Assembly: GCA_964573725.1 (NCBI GenBank)
Contig: CAZNLJ010000023.1
Span: 1-64,000 of the forward strand
Length of the DNA: 64,000 nucleotides
Direction of reading: 5' to 3'
Source of the DNA: UBA6168 sp964573725
Lineage (GTDB): Bacteria > Bacteroidota > Bacteroidia > Chitinophagales > Saprospiraceae
In this document: positions 45,401 through 54,163 of the stretch, piece by piece
How the letters are laid out: the number at the start of each line of letters is the position of its first letter
Position numbering within the stretch: the first letter of the stretch is position 1
The notes under the pieces: generated by a model
Seen by the model: only the letters and a program-made list of their open reading frames with translations
Told to the model about the DNA's origin: nothing
The model's database searches: none
Translations under genes and position numbers: made by a program

Positions 45401-45827
45401 CCAACACGGAGGGCGCGACGACCTTCTCGAACAAGGCTTCCGGGTAGGTCACGACGACGGCATCCTGGCGGGTGTTCCCCGACAGCCGGTTGACCACCTC
45501 GGTCCGCTCCAATACATTCGCGGAGTTCATCTCCTCGAAATACATGGGCCGCTTGAACGAATCCGGAAAAAAAAGGACCGGCTTGCTTTCCAGCAAACCC
45601 GCTACCGTATTCTGCAGGTAGGCGGCCTGCTCCTTGTCGTCCGCAATGACCAGCTGATGCCCTGTGCGGCCTGTCCGGTACAGGGCGGCCAGGACAAAGG
45701 CCACTTGTGCCCCGGCCAAGCCGGTCAGCGGTACCCGGGACGGCGCGCCGGCCGCCAACCGGTCGAGTATCGCCAGGACCCGCTGGTCCTGGGTATATAG
45801 GTCCAATATGCGCGTCAGGTTGTTCAC
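42408..45827 (-). CDS. mfd: Transcription-repair coupling factor Mfd
   Basis: 1139-residue DNA translocase that removes stalled RNA polymerase from DNA damage and recruits UvrA. N-terminal UvrB-like modules are followed by the polymerase-interacting domain (LQPGDFVVHIDHGIGKYSGLEKI, about 470-540), a RecG-like helicase core (GDVGFGKTEVAIRAAFKA, IDEEQKFGV, TATPIPRTLQFS, TTAHGQM, GRIGRSN) and a TRCF C-terminal domain. The start is GTG at 45827: it forms a GTGA overlap with the folA stop, whereas the longer frame would run through folA. It is therefore translationally coupled to folA. Confidence 0.95.
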   Translation of the reverse strand: MNNLTRILDLYTQDQRVLAILDRLAAGAPSRVPLTGLAGAQVAFVLAALYRTGRTGHQLVIADDKEQAAYLQNTVAGLLESKPVLFFPDSFKRPMYFEEMNSANVLERTEVVNRLSGNTRQDAVVVTYPEALFEKVVAPSVLAEHRITVVKGNTLAVDFLTEVLVEYGFSREDFVYEPGQFSIRGAIIDVFSYGNDYPYRIELFDEEVERIRTFDPLTQLSVQTIAQVNIIPNVNTRFDRTQKVSLLDILPEGSTVWIHDQSLVTDRLQQCFEKAEAFAKSLPLLDDTELGEIFRDRAFIRPFEVTADLGRFKILTTGPLPEAENGGRNLPVAAPIDFSGRAQPSFNKNFSLLIENLNANTAKGWENFIFTDNPRQVERFHAIFDDLGAEVRFEPVMKAIHEGYVDPVSGIACYTDHQLFQRHHHYRLRQGFTADKALNLKMLRELQPGDFVVHIDHGIGKYSGLEKITVNGHTQESVRIFYKNNDVLYVSINALHKISRYTGKDGTPPVLSKLGSEAWQQLKQRTKKKVKDIARELIKLYAMRKATPGHSFPADNYLQAELEASFVFEDTPDQEKATQDVKADMMKPWPMDRLICGDVGFGKTEVAIRAAFKAVSDGKQVAILVPTTILALQHYKTFSERLADFKLQIDYINRFKTAKERRETIEKAKAGKLDILIGTHALLGKDMAFKDLGLLIIDEEQKFGVAAKEKLRKLKVNVDTLTLTATPIPRTLQFSLMAARDLSIIRTPPPNRQPIHTEIRVLQEEIIKDAIYKELQRGGQVFFVHNRVKSLPDVAALLQRLCPDADITTAHGQMEADQLETALLDFIDKKYDVLVCTNIIETGLDIPNANTMIINNAHEFGLSDLHQLRGRIGRSNKKAYCYLFTPPTSTLTQDARKRLRTIEEYSDLGSGFEIAMRDLDIRGAGNLLGAEQSGFIADIGYETFQRILEEAVQELKESDFREVFQDTGAAVQRFVRDVTIDTDVEMHLPSEYVSSVSERLSLYTALDQLETERELNTFEHQLRDRFGKIPQPTTELFEGLRLRWVARELGFERVILKDGKLRCYFLENPQSAYYDSPLFQCLFRWLGTDGARAGLHLKKSTRSLIMVKDQVRSLSAARKVLEQLRVSALPGQVAVSRTE

Positions 45828-46336
45828 GTCAGGTCTGTAGCCGGTTGCTTCCGCACCAGGGTGCGGAACAGGAAATCGTAATCGTTTTGCTCGTCCGCCG
45901 TATGCGCCTCCCGGAATATCTCCTCCCATTCCGTTTCGTCCCATTCCGGAAAGTATACGTCCCCGGATACCTCCGCATCGACCTCCGTCAGGTACAGCTT
46001 GTCCAACAACGGGAAAGCCTGCCGGTAGATGTCGCCTCCACCGATGATCATGGCCTCCGTTTCCCCGTTCCGCTCCGCCACGGCCAGCGCCTCCGCAAGG
46101 GAGTGTACCACGATGCAACCGGAGATGGCCAGGAAGGGGTCACGGCTGATGACGATGTTGGTGCGCCGGGGCAGGGGGCGTCCGATGGACACATAGGACT
46201 TCCTGCCCATGATGATGTGGTGCCCGGTGGTGATCCGCTTGAAATACTTCAGGTCGGCGGACAAATACCAGGGTATCCGGTTTTCGGAACCAATGACCCG
46301 GTTGCGGGCAAGGGCGACAACGGCTGAAATGACCAA
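45824..46336 (-). CDS. folA: Dihydrofolate reductase
   Basis: 170-residue enzyme reducing dihydrofolate to tetrahydrofolate with NADPH. The N-terminus MVISAVVALARNRVIGSENRIPW, the acidic active-site residue in LSADLKYFKRIT, the cofactor motif IIMGRKSYVSIG and the IIGGGDIYRQ loop are typical. It lies inside the cell-shape operon, 50 bases after mrdA, and its stop overlaps the mfd start (GTGA). Confidence 0.95.
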   Translation of the reverse strand: MVISAVVALARNRVIGSENRIPWYLSADLKYFKRITTGHHIIMGRKSYVSIGRPLPRRTNIVISRDPFLAISGCIVVHSLAEALAVAERNGETEAMIIGGGDIYRQAFPLLDKLYLTEVDAEVSGDVYFPEWDETEWEEIFREAHTADEQNDYDFLFRTLVRKQPATDLT

Positions 46337-46386
46337 GGTGGTTTTGTATTTTTATGTGGACCCGCCGCTACCCCGGCGCAACTGGT

Positions 46387-48339
46387 CTACTGTTGGTTGA
46401 TCTCGACGCTTTCTGACGGCTGCGCATCCTCCGGGGCTACCGCCTGGATGGCTTCCCGAAATGGCGCCGGCTTCCTGGGGCGCGGATGGGTCAGGTCGGT
46501 CTCCAACATGGATTCCTCCAGCCATTTGCGGTCCGCAGCTATGGAACCCCGGATGTACCGCTCCATGACCAGGCTCGCAATCGGGGCGGCATACCGGGAG
46601 CCGCCACCCGCATTCTCCACGAAAACCGCCACGGCAATCTTGGGGTCGTTCACCGGGGCAAATCCGATGAAGGTGGAGTGGTCCTCCCCGTGCGGGTTCT
46701 GGACCGTACCCGTCTTGCCCGCCAACGGAATGTCGTATATGCGTGCCGCCGCCGCCGTACCGCCCTCCACCACCTTGAGCATGCCGTCCTTGACCGATTG
46801 GAAATAGGACGGGTCGATACCCGTCCGCTTTGTTTCCAGATACTGTGGCGGTGGCGGCAACCGCTCGCCGTTCCGAATGAAAGACTTCGCGAAATGCGGG
46901 ATCCGGTATTCCCCGTCGTTGGCGATCGTTGCCGAAATATTGGCCATCTGGAGCGTGGTCAGCAACAATTCCCCCTGCCCGATGCCCAGGGAGATGACCG
47001 TCGGGGACCGCCAGCCGCCCTTCCGCTTGGGATACAACTTGTTGTAATAGGCGCTGCTGGGGATGTTCCCACTTTTTTCCCCAGGGAAATCCACACCCAA
47101 GGACTCCCCCAGTCCGAAGGCGGACAGGTATCGGACGAATACGTCCAGGCCCTGTTCCGGATTGTAGAACCCGAACTTGTCCACAATCTCCCGGAATGCC
47201 CGGAAAAAATAGGAATTGCAGGACCATTGCAGGGCCGTGGCCACATCCACCGGCGGGGCATGCGACCGGCAGTTGCGCACGTCGCTTCCCCCCACGACAT
47301 AATAACCGGGACAACTGTACCCCGTCGTCGGGTTGATCACCTGCTCCTGCATCCCGATCAGACCCACCAGGGTCTTGAAAATGGAACCCGGCGGGTATTC
47401 CGCCATGATGGCCCGGTTGAACAATGGCTTCAAGGTGTCGGCTTGCAAGCGGGCGAACGCCTTGCCACGGTACTGGTCGATTACCATCAGGTTCGGGTCG
47501 TAAGAGGGGAAACTGCCGAAGGCCAGGATCTCCCCGCTGGAGGGTTCGATGGCGACGATGGCCCCGATCTTGTTGCGCATCAACTCTTCCGCGTACGCTT
47601 GTAACCCCAGGTCCAGGGTGCTTACCAAATCCAGCCCGGATTGGGGCAACACATCCTTCGCACCGCCCTGGAAACTCCCGATGTCCCTGCCCAGGTTATC
47701 CTTGAGCACGTATCGGAATCCCTTGATGCCCTTCAACGCCTCCTCGTAGGCCAACTCCAAGCCGCTGGCGCCGATGTAGTCCCCGATGACGTATGCCCCG
47801 CCGGAGGCCTCGATGTCCCGCTCCGTCACCTCCGTAATGTAGCCCAGGGGATGCGCCGCATACCGGACCGGATAGCTGCGCACATTGCGCACCAACACGA
47901 AGAAACCGGGAAACTCATACAGGCTCTCCTGTAGGCGGGCATATACCTCCGGGGAAATCTTGTTCATGAAAACGAACGGCTTGTGCCGCGCATACCGGAT
48001 ATCCCGCTTGAAATCCTTGTTCAGCCGCTCCTCGAAGGACGCCCGGTCGATGCCCAGGATCCGACAGAATTTCGCCGTGTCCATCGAAGGGTCCAACTGG
48101 TTGTACGTGACCAACAGGTCGTATGCCGGTGCGTTGTTGATCAGCAGGCTTTCGTGGCGGTCATAAATCAATCCCCGCGCCGGATATATCGTCTCCTTGC
48201 TCATCGCCACGGCATCGGCCCGGGTCTTGAAGTCGTTGTTCAACACCTGCAACTGGAACGCCTTCACCAACAACGCCGCCGCAGCGATGCTGAAAAGGAC
48301 CAGGATGTACTGATGCCGCTCCTTGTGCTGGTTGTTCAA
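46387..48339 (-). CDS. mrdA: Penicillin-binding protein 2 (elongation transpeptidase)
   Basis: 650-residue class B penicillin-binding protein that cross-links peptidoglycan during rod elongation. One N-terminal membrane anchor (about 12-30), the pedestal domain (RGLIYDRHESLLINNAPAYDL), and the transpeptidase with SIFK (Ser319-Lys322), SCN (373-375) and KTG (542-544). The tail after about 600 is proline- and charge-rich. It follows mreD after 88 bases. A rodA gene, commonly next, is absent; folA and mfd follow instead. Confidence 0.95.
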   Translation of the reverse strand: MNNQHKERHQYILVLFSIAAAALLVKAFQLQVLNNDFKTRADAVAMSKETIYPARGLIYDRHESLLINNAPAYDLLVTYNQLDPSMDTAKFCRILGIDRASFEERLNKDFKRDIRYARHKPFVFMNKISPEVYARLQESLYEFPGFFVLVRNVRSYPVRYAAHPLGYITEVTERDIEASGGAYVIGDYIGASGLELAYEEALKGIKGFRYVLKDNLGRDIGSFQGGAKDVLPQSGLDLVSTLDLGLQAYAEELMRNKIGAIVAIEPSSGEILAFGSFPSYDPNLMVIDQYRGKAFARLQADTLKPLFNRAIMAEYPPGSIFKTLVGLIGMQEQVINPTTGYSCPGYYVVGGSDVRNCRSHAPPVDVATALQWSCNSYFFRAFREIVDKFGFYNPEQGLDVFVRYLSAFGLGESLGVDFPGEKSGNIPSSAYYNKLYPKRKGGWRSPTVISLGIGQGELLLTTLQMANISATIANDGEYRIPHFAKSFIRNGERLPPPPQYLETKRTGIDPSYFQSVKDGMLKVVEGGTAAAARIYDIPLAGKTGTVQNPHGEDHSTFIGFAPVNDPKIAVAVFVENAGGGSRYAAPIASLVMERYIRGSIAADRKWLEESMLETDLTHPRPRKPAPFREAIQAVAPEDAQPSESVEINQQ

Positions 48340-48427
48340 TCGGATTTGATTTATGCGGCGGTGACGGACTTGTTCGCCGGACTCGGGGCCCGCCGCAAGA
48401 CGGCCTGCTTTCGCCGGGATGGTGTGC

Positions 48428-48949
48428 CTAATCCAAAGGATTGAATAGCAACTGGTAAATCAGGACAAATACCAGCGAGGCCACGAAACTGACGACGGTC
48501 TTCGACAGGATGTCCACGATGTACACAAAAGTAAAGGCTTCCACGGAAAAATAGAAGAACAAATGGATGGTCAACAGGAGGGAGGCATACCGGATGAACC
48601 ATCCGGTCCCCATCCGCGCAATCGTCGGGGAATAGTTGATGTTGTAGCCGTTGCGCGGCTCCAGGAATCGCAACAGGTAGGGTCGGAGGAATGCCGAGCA
48701 GACGGAGGCGCTGGCATGGATCCCCAGGGTATTGTAAAAGAAATCCACGGAAATGCCCAGGGCGAAGCCCAGGAGCAAGGTCAGGGGGCGCGGTATGTTG
48801 ATCGGTAACAACAGGAGGAAGACCGGGTACACCATAATGTGCAGGTAGGGGAACCCGTCCCAGTTCTCTCCAATGTTCTTGAAGACCATGCCCTGGATGA
48901 CCACCAGGCCCAGGAAACGCAGGAGGTTGTGGTAGATCGTGCTATTCAT
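48428..48949 (-). CDS. mreD: Rod shape-determining protein MreD
   Basis: 173-residue integral membrane protein with about five hydrophobic helices (for example LRFLGLVVIQGMVF, FPYLHIMVYPVFLLLLPI, LTLLLGFALGISVDFFYNTLG). Length, composition and position between mreC and mrdA identify MreD. It overlaps the end of mreC by 8 bases. Confidence 0.88.
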   Translation of the reverse strand: MNSTIYHNLLRFLGLVVIQGMVFKNIGENWDGFPYLHIMVYPVFLLLLPINIPRPLTLLLGFALGISVDFFYNTLGIHASASVCSAFLRPYLLRFLEPRNGYNINYSPTIARMGTGWFIRYASLLLTIHLFFYFSVEAFTFVYIVDILSKTVVSFVASLVFVLIYQLLFNPLD

Positions 48950-49781
48950 CGGATTGCGTCGCCAGGCGCTCCAGTGTCTTCTGCTCCGCCGCCCGCAGGT
49001 TTTTCACGATGTACACGTGTTGCAGGTTGCTCATGTCAAGGCTGGACCGTACCGTAATGTGGAAGAAATTGCTGCCGGGTGCCATGGACAGGCGGTCGAC
49101 CACGCCGATGGTCACCCCCGGAGGGAACAGGGTCGAATACCCGCTGGTCTCGATGGTGTCCGATTTGGCGACCGGCGCATGCTTCGGAATGTCGTCCAAC
49201 GTGAATAACCAGGGATCCGTTTGCTGCCAGGTCAGTGGTCCGAAGAATCCCTTTTCCCGGATCCGGGCACTGACCTTCGCCTGCCGATGCAAGACCGACA
49301 TCACCACACAATAGTGTTCCGAAACATGCCGGACTATCCCGACCACCCCCATGTCGGTGACGACCCCGCTGTGCGGAACCACGCCGTCCGCCGCCCCTTT
49401 GTCCAATATCAGGTAGTTGTGGTGCTGGTTGATGGTGTTCCGGATGACTTTGGCAGGCTGGAACACGTACTGCCGTTCGATGCTGTCCGCCGGCAGGCTG
49501 TCCGGTGCGACCACCGGACCCGGACCGTTTGCGTTTGCCACCAGTTCCAGTAACCGGGCGTTCTCCCGGGCCAGGCGGATATTCTCCTCGTACAGCTGCA
49601 GATACTGGTACACGGCGGCCGTATTCTCCTGGATCGTTCCCGTAAATCGGTTGACCGTGTGCAGGTATACCGCCGATTGCCGTTGGTTGTACTTGACAAT
49701 CATCGAGAAGCAAACCAGCTCCAGCAACAGGAACACGAAAAAACCGCTGAACCGTAGTAATAGCTGAAATAGCTGCAGCAT
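48942..49781 (-). CDS. mreC: Rod shape-determining protein MreC
   Basis: 279-residue membrane-anchored periplasmic protein of the elongasome. One N-terminal helix (GFFVFLLLELVCFSMIV), a coiled coil (about 45-85) and the MreC beta domains (NYLILDKGAADGVVPHSGVVTDMGVVGIV is in the family core). The start at 49781 (MLQLFQLLLRF) fits relatives better than the ATG seven codons upstream. Lies 86 bases after mreB. Confidence 0.9.
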   Translation of the reverse strand: MLQLFQLLLRFSGFFVFLLLELVCFSMIVKYNQRQSAVYLHTVNRFTGTIQENTAAVYQYLQLYEENIRLARENARLLELVANANGPGPVVAPDSLPADSIERQYVFQPAKVIRNTINQHHNYLILDKGAADGVVPHSGVVTDMGVVGIVRHVSEHYCVVMSVLHRQAKVSARIREKGFFGPLTWQQTDPWLFTLDDIPKHAPVAKSDTIETSGYSTLFPPGVTIGVVDRLSMAPGSNFFHITVRSSLDMSNLQHVYIVKNLRAAEQKTLERLATQSDE

Positions 49782-49867
49782 CTGCCGTTCGGTTGCAGAC
49801 AAATGACCATCCTCTTACCGGTGGCACAGACCCGAACCCAGGTCGTCCGATGGATAATCTTCGCCTT

Positions 49868-50899
49868 TTATATACTTTTCCGGTCTATCAGGAAGGAAAA
49901 ACGGTCGGCATTCTTCAGCGCAATCCCGGTTCCGCGTACGACGGCCCGAAGGGGGTCCTCCGCAATGTGGACCGGCAACTTCGTCTTTTGGCTGAGCCGC
50001 TTGTCTAAGCCCCGTAGCAAGGCGCCCCCCCCCGTCAGATAGAGCCCCGTCTTGTAAATGTCCGCCGCCAATTCCGGCGGCGTGGATTCCAGGGCCTTGA
50101 TGACCGCTTCCTCCACCTTGCCGATCGATTTGTCCAACGCCTGCGCAACCTCGTGGTAGGATATCGTGATTTGCTTCGGGATGCCGGTCATCAGGTCCCG
50201 ACCGTTCACCGCATAATCCGGTGGCGGCACCTCCAATTCGTGTAGCGCCGATCCCACATGTATCTTGATCTGTTCCGACGTACGCTCCCCGATGAGGATG
50301 TTGTGCGCCCGTTTCATATAGTCCATGATATCCGCGGTGAACTCATCGCCGGCCGTCCGGAGCGATTGGTCGCATACAATGCCGGACAAGGCAATGACGG
50401 CTATCTCCGTCGTCCCTCCGCCGATGTCGATGATAACGTTGCCCACCGGGTCCTCCACTTCCAACCCGATCCCCAGGGCAGCCGCCATCGGCTCGTGGAT
50501 CAGGTAGGTCTCCTTCGAATCCACATGGTCGGCCGAATCGAACACCGCCCGCTTCTCCACTTCCGTGATGCCGGATGGAATGCAGATCACCATCTTGAGA
50601 TGGGAAAAGAAACGCCGGCGGTTGCCGATCATGTTGATGAACCCCTCGATCATGCTCTCCGCCGCCTGGAAATCCGCTATCACCCCGTCCCGCAACGGCC
50701 GGATGGTCTTGATGTACTCATGGGTCTTCTCATGCATCTGCATGGCTTTCATCCCCACGGCTATGGTCTCTCCCGTCCGCCGGTCGATCGCCACAATGGA
50801 GGGCTCGTCCACGACGACCTTTCCGTCGCTCATGATGAGCGTGTTGGCTGTGCCAAGGTCAATGGCCAGCTCCTGCGTGAAAAAACTGAAAAATTTCAT
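49868..50899 (-). CDS. mreB: Rod shape-determining protein MreB
   Basis: 343-residue actin-like filament protein directing rod-shaped growth. Phosphate 1 (ELAIDLGTANTLIM), phosphate 2 (VIIDIGGGTTEIAVI) and adenosine (LTGGGALLRGLDKRL) motifs are all present. The start MKFFSFFTQELAID (50899) is typical of the family; an upstream in-frame ATG adds 17 unlikely residues. First gene of the mreB-mreC-mreD-mrdA-folA-mfd operon. Confidence 0.96.
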   Translation of the reverse strand: MKFFSFFTQELAIDLGTANTLIMSDGKVVVDEPSIVAIDRRTGETIAVGMKAMQMHEKTHEYIKTIRPLRDGVIADFQAAESMIEGFINMIGNRRRFFSHLKMVICIPSGITEVEKRAVFDSADHVDSKETYLIHEPMAAALGIGLEVEDPVGNVIIDIGGGTTEIAVIALSGIVCDQSLRTAGDEFTADIMDYMKRAHNILIGERTSEQIKIHVGSALHELEVPPPDYAVNGRDLMTGIPKQITISYHEVAQALDKSIGKVEEAVIKALESTPPELAADIYKTGLYLTGGGALLRGLDKRLSQKTKLPVHIAEDPLRAVVRGTGIALKNADRFSFLIDRKSI

Positions 50900-51248
50900 T
50901 GACGCGTTGTTGCATCCGTTTGCTGGTGTGATGACGGTAACCCATTCCAACCGAACCCCGCCGGTATGCCCGGAAAGCCGCTGCCGCCGCGCTTCCGGTC
51001 GCCGAATCCTGTCAGGCCAATTGCCTTTATCACAAGCAACTGAAAGTTAAGGTACTTTCCGTACCATTTTTGGATTAGGACCGCCCGGCTTTGACGCCGC
51101 CGGACGGTACCGCTGAATATGCTTCCGCCTTTCCTGCCTCAATCCGACAGCGCAAACCAAGGCACAAAAGAAAAAAAAATTTGATAATTATTAAAATAAA
51201 TAATAAATTCCCTCATATCCCACCGGCCGCGACCCATCTTCCGCTTGT
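50900..51248. other. Intergenic region upstream of the mre operon
   Basis: 349 bases. A very AT-rich tract at 51165-51215 lies next to the M16 gene end. On the minus strand TAACTTTC (51049-51042), one mismatch from TAnnTTTG, may be the mre operon -7 box. No gene supported. Confidence 0.45.
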
Positions 51249-52514
51249 TTAAACAATGATCTCCCACATATCGTTCCGGTCGAAATATTGCCGGGCCAGC
51301 CGCCGGATTTCCTCGGGCGTAATCGTCCGGATGGCTTCCGACAACTCCCGGAATGTATCCAGGGAGACCCCCTCCGTCAGATACGCCTTCACGACCTCCG
51401 ATATGTTGAAGGGACCGTCCAGGTTGGTCAGCAAGGTGCCCAGCAGGTAGTTCCGGACCATCCGCAACTCCTCCTCCCCGACCAGCTTCCGCTGCAATGC
51501 CGCCATTTCCCGGTATATCTGTTCTTTCGTCTTCTCCACGAAATCCGTCCCCACCTCCGTCGCCACATAGAAATAACCACCCGACAACAAGGCTTCGTGG
51601 CTGCTGTATATGTTGTACGTGTACCCTTTCTTCTCCCGGATGTTCGCCATCAACCTCGATCCGAAGTAACCGCCTAATATCGTGTTGAGCACATACATGC
51701 CGTAAAAATCCGGATGGTGCCGGTCGAACAGGTGCCGCCCGATCCGGATGGCGGTCTGAACGGCCGGCCGATGGGGCAGCCGGACCCGCTCGGGGACGAT
51801 GTTCGCCGCCGGCAGGACACACGGCCGCCTGACTCCGGGCCGGATCGCCGCACTGAGCGTATCGTCCATCAGCCGCCTTACTTCCTCGTCGATCCGACCA
51901 CTCAGGAAAATCAGGCAGTTGCCCGCGGTGTAGTTCTCCTCGAAATGCCGGACCAGGTCATTCCGCTCCAATCGGGCATAGGTCTCCGGAAAACTGTTGT
52001 ACCCGTACGGGTGCTCCTTGCCGTACAACATCTCCGTGAATTGCCGGTAGGCGACGATGTCGTTCTTTGACAAATCCACTTGCAACCGGCGCTGGTTGCG
52101 CGCAATGAAAGCCTCCAGCTCGTCCTGCGGAAAGGTCGGTGTCCGGAGGGTCTCCGCCAACAAGGGCATCAGCCGCCCGATGTGCTTGCGCAAGGAATAT
52201 AATAATACACTCGCCGTGTCCAACCCGATCGGCATGGACAACGACGCCCCGTAGTAGTCGACGGTCTCCGCAATGTCGGCGGACGAATAGCCGGCCGCTC
52301 CCTCCCGCATCATGGCCGCCGTACTCCGGGATACCATCTGCTTCCGCTCGAAGGGCCTGCCGGCGTAGAACACCAGGTCCAACTTGACGATCTCCTGCGT
52401 ACCCAGGTTGGTCTCGTACACGGGGATGCCGTTGGATAGTTTCCATTCGTATGGCTCCGGTACGCTCAGGCGGCTGATCTCGGCCACCGGCGGCATGGTC
52501 TTTCGGTCTGTCAT
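51249..52514 (-). CDS. M16 family peptidase homologue lacking the catalytic motif
   Basis: 421-residue protein of the insulinase (M16) fold. Where active members carry HxxEH, this one reads STAAMMREGAAGYSSADIAE, so zinc cannot be bound in the usual way. Later parts are typical (NYTAGNCLIFLSGRID, GGYFGSRLMANIREKKGYTYNIYSS). In Bacteroidota such inactive subunits usually pair with an active HxxEH partner; no partner gene is adjacent here. Its start overlaps the flavin reductase stop by 4 bases. Confidence 0.88.
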   Translation of the reverse strand: MTDRKTMPPVAEISRLSVPEPYEWKLSNGIPVYETNLGTQEIVKLDLVFYAGRPFERKQMVSRSTAAMMREGAAGYSSADIAETVDYYGASLSMPIGLDTASVLLYSLRKHIGRLMPLLAETLRTPTFPQDELEAFIARNQRRLQVDLSKNDIVAYRQFTEMLYGKEHPYGYNSFPETYARLERNDLVRHFEENYTAGNCLIFLSGRIDEEVRRLMDDTLSAAIRPGVRRPCVLPAANIVPERVRLPHRPAVQTAIRIGRHLFDRHHPDFYGMYVLNTILGGYFGSRLMANIREKKGYTYNIYSSHEALLSGGYFYVATEVGTDFVEKTKEQIYREMAALQRKLVGEEELRMVRNYLLGTLLTNLDGPFNISEVVKAYLTEGVSLDTFRELSEAIRTITPEEIRRLARQYFDRNDMWEIIV

Positions 52515-53443
52515 TGGCCGTCCTTACTTGTCGTGATGAGATACTCGCCCGCCCAGGCGGCCTTCCCCGCCGTCTCCCGCAAAGCCTCGTCCTGTTCCAA
52601 CAAGGCCTTGGCATACCGATGGATTTCCTCCAAAGGGGCCGGCCCAGCCAATATCCGCTGCATCCGCTCATCCGTGGCCGCCCAGTCCGCCACCTCCTCC
52701 GCCGTCGGTACTTTCGCCAACCCGGCCAATTGCCCCAGGTTGTTCCCGGTGAATACCTCGCTCCACCGGATCGATGCCGGCAATGCGTCGAAACCGATGC
52801 ACAAACTGTCGATGGACTGCACGACCGTATGGATGGCAGCCCCGCTCGCCCGCACGTAATACGACCGCCCGAGCCTTCCCATCAGGTCCAGCTTGTCCGG
52901 CATGATTCGGCCCCGCTCATCCAACATCTCCTCCCAAATATGCATCCGCAACAGCTCGCAGATAATCAGGTGCCCGGCCCCGCCGCCCGTGCCCAACGGA
53001 ATGATGTCGCCGACCTTGCACTCGAAACTGACCGGTGATTCCGCCACCCGGTAGGGTCTCACCAGGTCCGAAGGCAGCGGCGTCAGTCCGCTCTTCGCAA
53101 ACTCGTCCACCCCCCTCGGAAATTGGGCGCTCGCCACCGCCATCTGCCGGACTATGTCGTAGTTGACCGCATTGATCACCACCTCCCGCGTCTCCTCCAC
53201 ATTGGCCAAGGTGTCCTTGATGGTGTTGTCCGTCGCCCGCCGGTTCGAGGAAAAGACGAATATCGGCGGATTGGAACTGAAGGCGTTGAAAAAGCTGTAA
53301 GGCGCCAGGTTGGCATTCCCCGCCCCGTCCACCGTACTGACGAACGCAATCGGCCGCGGTGCGATGGCCCCCACAATGTACTGGTGGAAATCGTGCCGCG
53401 GTACCGTCCCCGGATCGATGGTCCGGTATCTCTTCTCCTGCAT
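52511..53443 (-). CDS. Flavin reductase-like FMN-binding protein
   Basis: 310-residue protein. The N-terminal 200 residues fit the flavin reductase-like split barrel (VGAIAPRPIAFVSTVDGAGNANLAPYSFFN, TRE VVINAV region, ECKVGDIIPLG). The C-terminal 100 residues are an extra helical region seen in some Bacteroidota members. Probably reduces or uses FMN; substrate unknown. It is upstream of, and overlaps by 4 bases, the inactive M16 gene. Confidence 0.85.
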   Translation of the reverse strand: MQEKRYRTIDPGTVPRHDFHQYIVGAIAPRPIAFVSTVDGAGNANLAPYSFFNAFSSNPPIFVFSSNRRATDNTIKDTLANVEETREVVINAVNYDIVRQMAVASAQFPRGVDEFAKSGLTPLPSDLVRPYRVAESPVSFECKVGDIIPLGTGGGAGHLIICELLRMHIWEEMLDERGRIMPDKLDLMGRLGRSYYVRASGAAIHTVVQSIDSLCIGFDALPASIRWSEVFTGNNLGQLAGLAKVPTAEEVADWAATDERMQRILAGPAPLEEIHRYAKALLEQDEALRETAGKAAWAGEYLITTSKDGQ

Positions 53444-53482
53444 AGGCTCGTTCTTTTTCTGTTTCCTTTTCCCGACCCGGTC

Positions 53483-53984
53483 TCAGTCGTGTTCCAGGCG
53501 TAGGCCCAACCGCTGCTGCAAGGTCGCGACCAATGGGTTGACCGCTACCAGGAGCTGGTATTTTTCCCGCTCGCTCAACCGGCGCTGCCCCGTTGGTGCC
53601 GCATTCGGCCGCGTGGGATCCAATCGGATGACCATCGACAGGCCAGGGGCGTCCAGCCGGCTCCGCAATTGCTCCACCAACCCCGCCTCCTGCCGCAACA
53701 GGCCCTCCGCCAACGCAGACCCCACCGTGACGGTCAGTTGCCCCCCCGACCATTGGAGACCCGCCCCCTTCAGGATGGTCCGCACGGAATCTTTTTCCGT
53801 CCGCTCCGTATAGTCGTCCCAAACCGCCCGCACCGCTTCCGCTGTCACCTCCACGGTTTTCGCCGGCCCCATCTGCCGGTTGGCTTCCGCCGCCTCCACC
53901 CGGAGGGCGTCCAACCGCTGAAGGACCGGTATGGACGAATGCCGTTTCCCTTCCGTGGTTCGGGATGTCTTGGTATGGTCGGGG
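53483..53984 (-). CDS. dnaX: DnaX (tau) C-terminal part, 5' side lost in assembly gap
   Basis: The frame is open from the gap edge to the stop. It starts within a linker (KTSRTTEGKRHSSIPVL) and ends with LSEREKYQLLVAVNPLVATLQQ, a pattern typical of the C-terminus of Bacteroidota DNA polymerase III gamma/tau. It has no start codon of its own and is not a separate gene. It continues from the frame at 54164-55345 across the 10-N gap, after a frame change. Confidence 0.75.
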
Positions 53985-53994
53985 NNNNNNNNNN
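53985..53994. other. Assembly gap (10 N)
   Basis: Ten N of placeholder length inside dnaX. The 90 bases to its right are extremely G-rich with long G and C runs, so base calls and indels there are doubtful. Confidence 1.
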
Positions 53995-54163
53995 TGTTCC
54001 CTTCGGGGGGTGGGGTTTTTGTGGTTTGGGGGGGGCCACCCCCGGCGGGGGGGCCCCCCGTACCCGCCGGGGGGTTTGTCGCCCGGGGCCGCCTCTTCGG
54101 CGATTCGATCCGAAATCCCGACCTCCCCGGCGTCCGTCTCCGTCGCTTTCCCCCCGGGATCGG

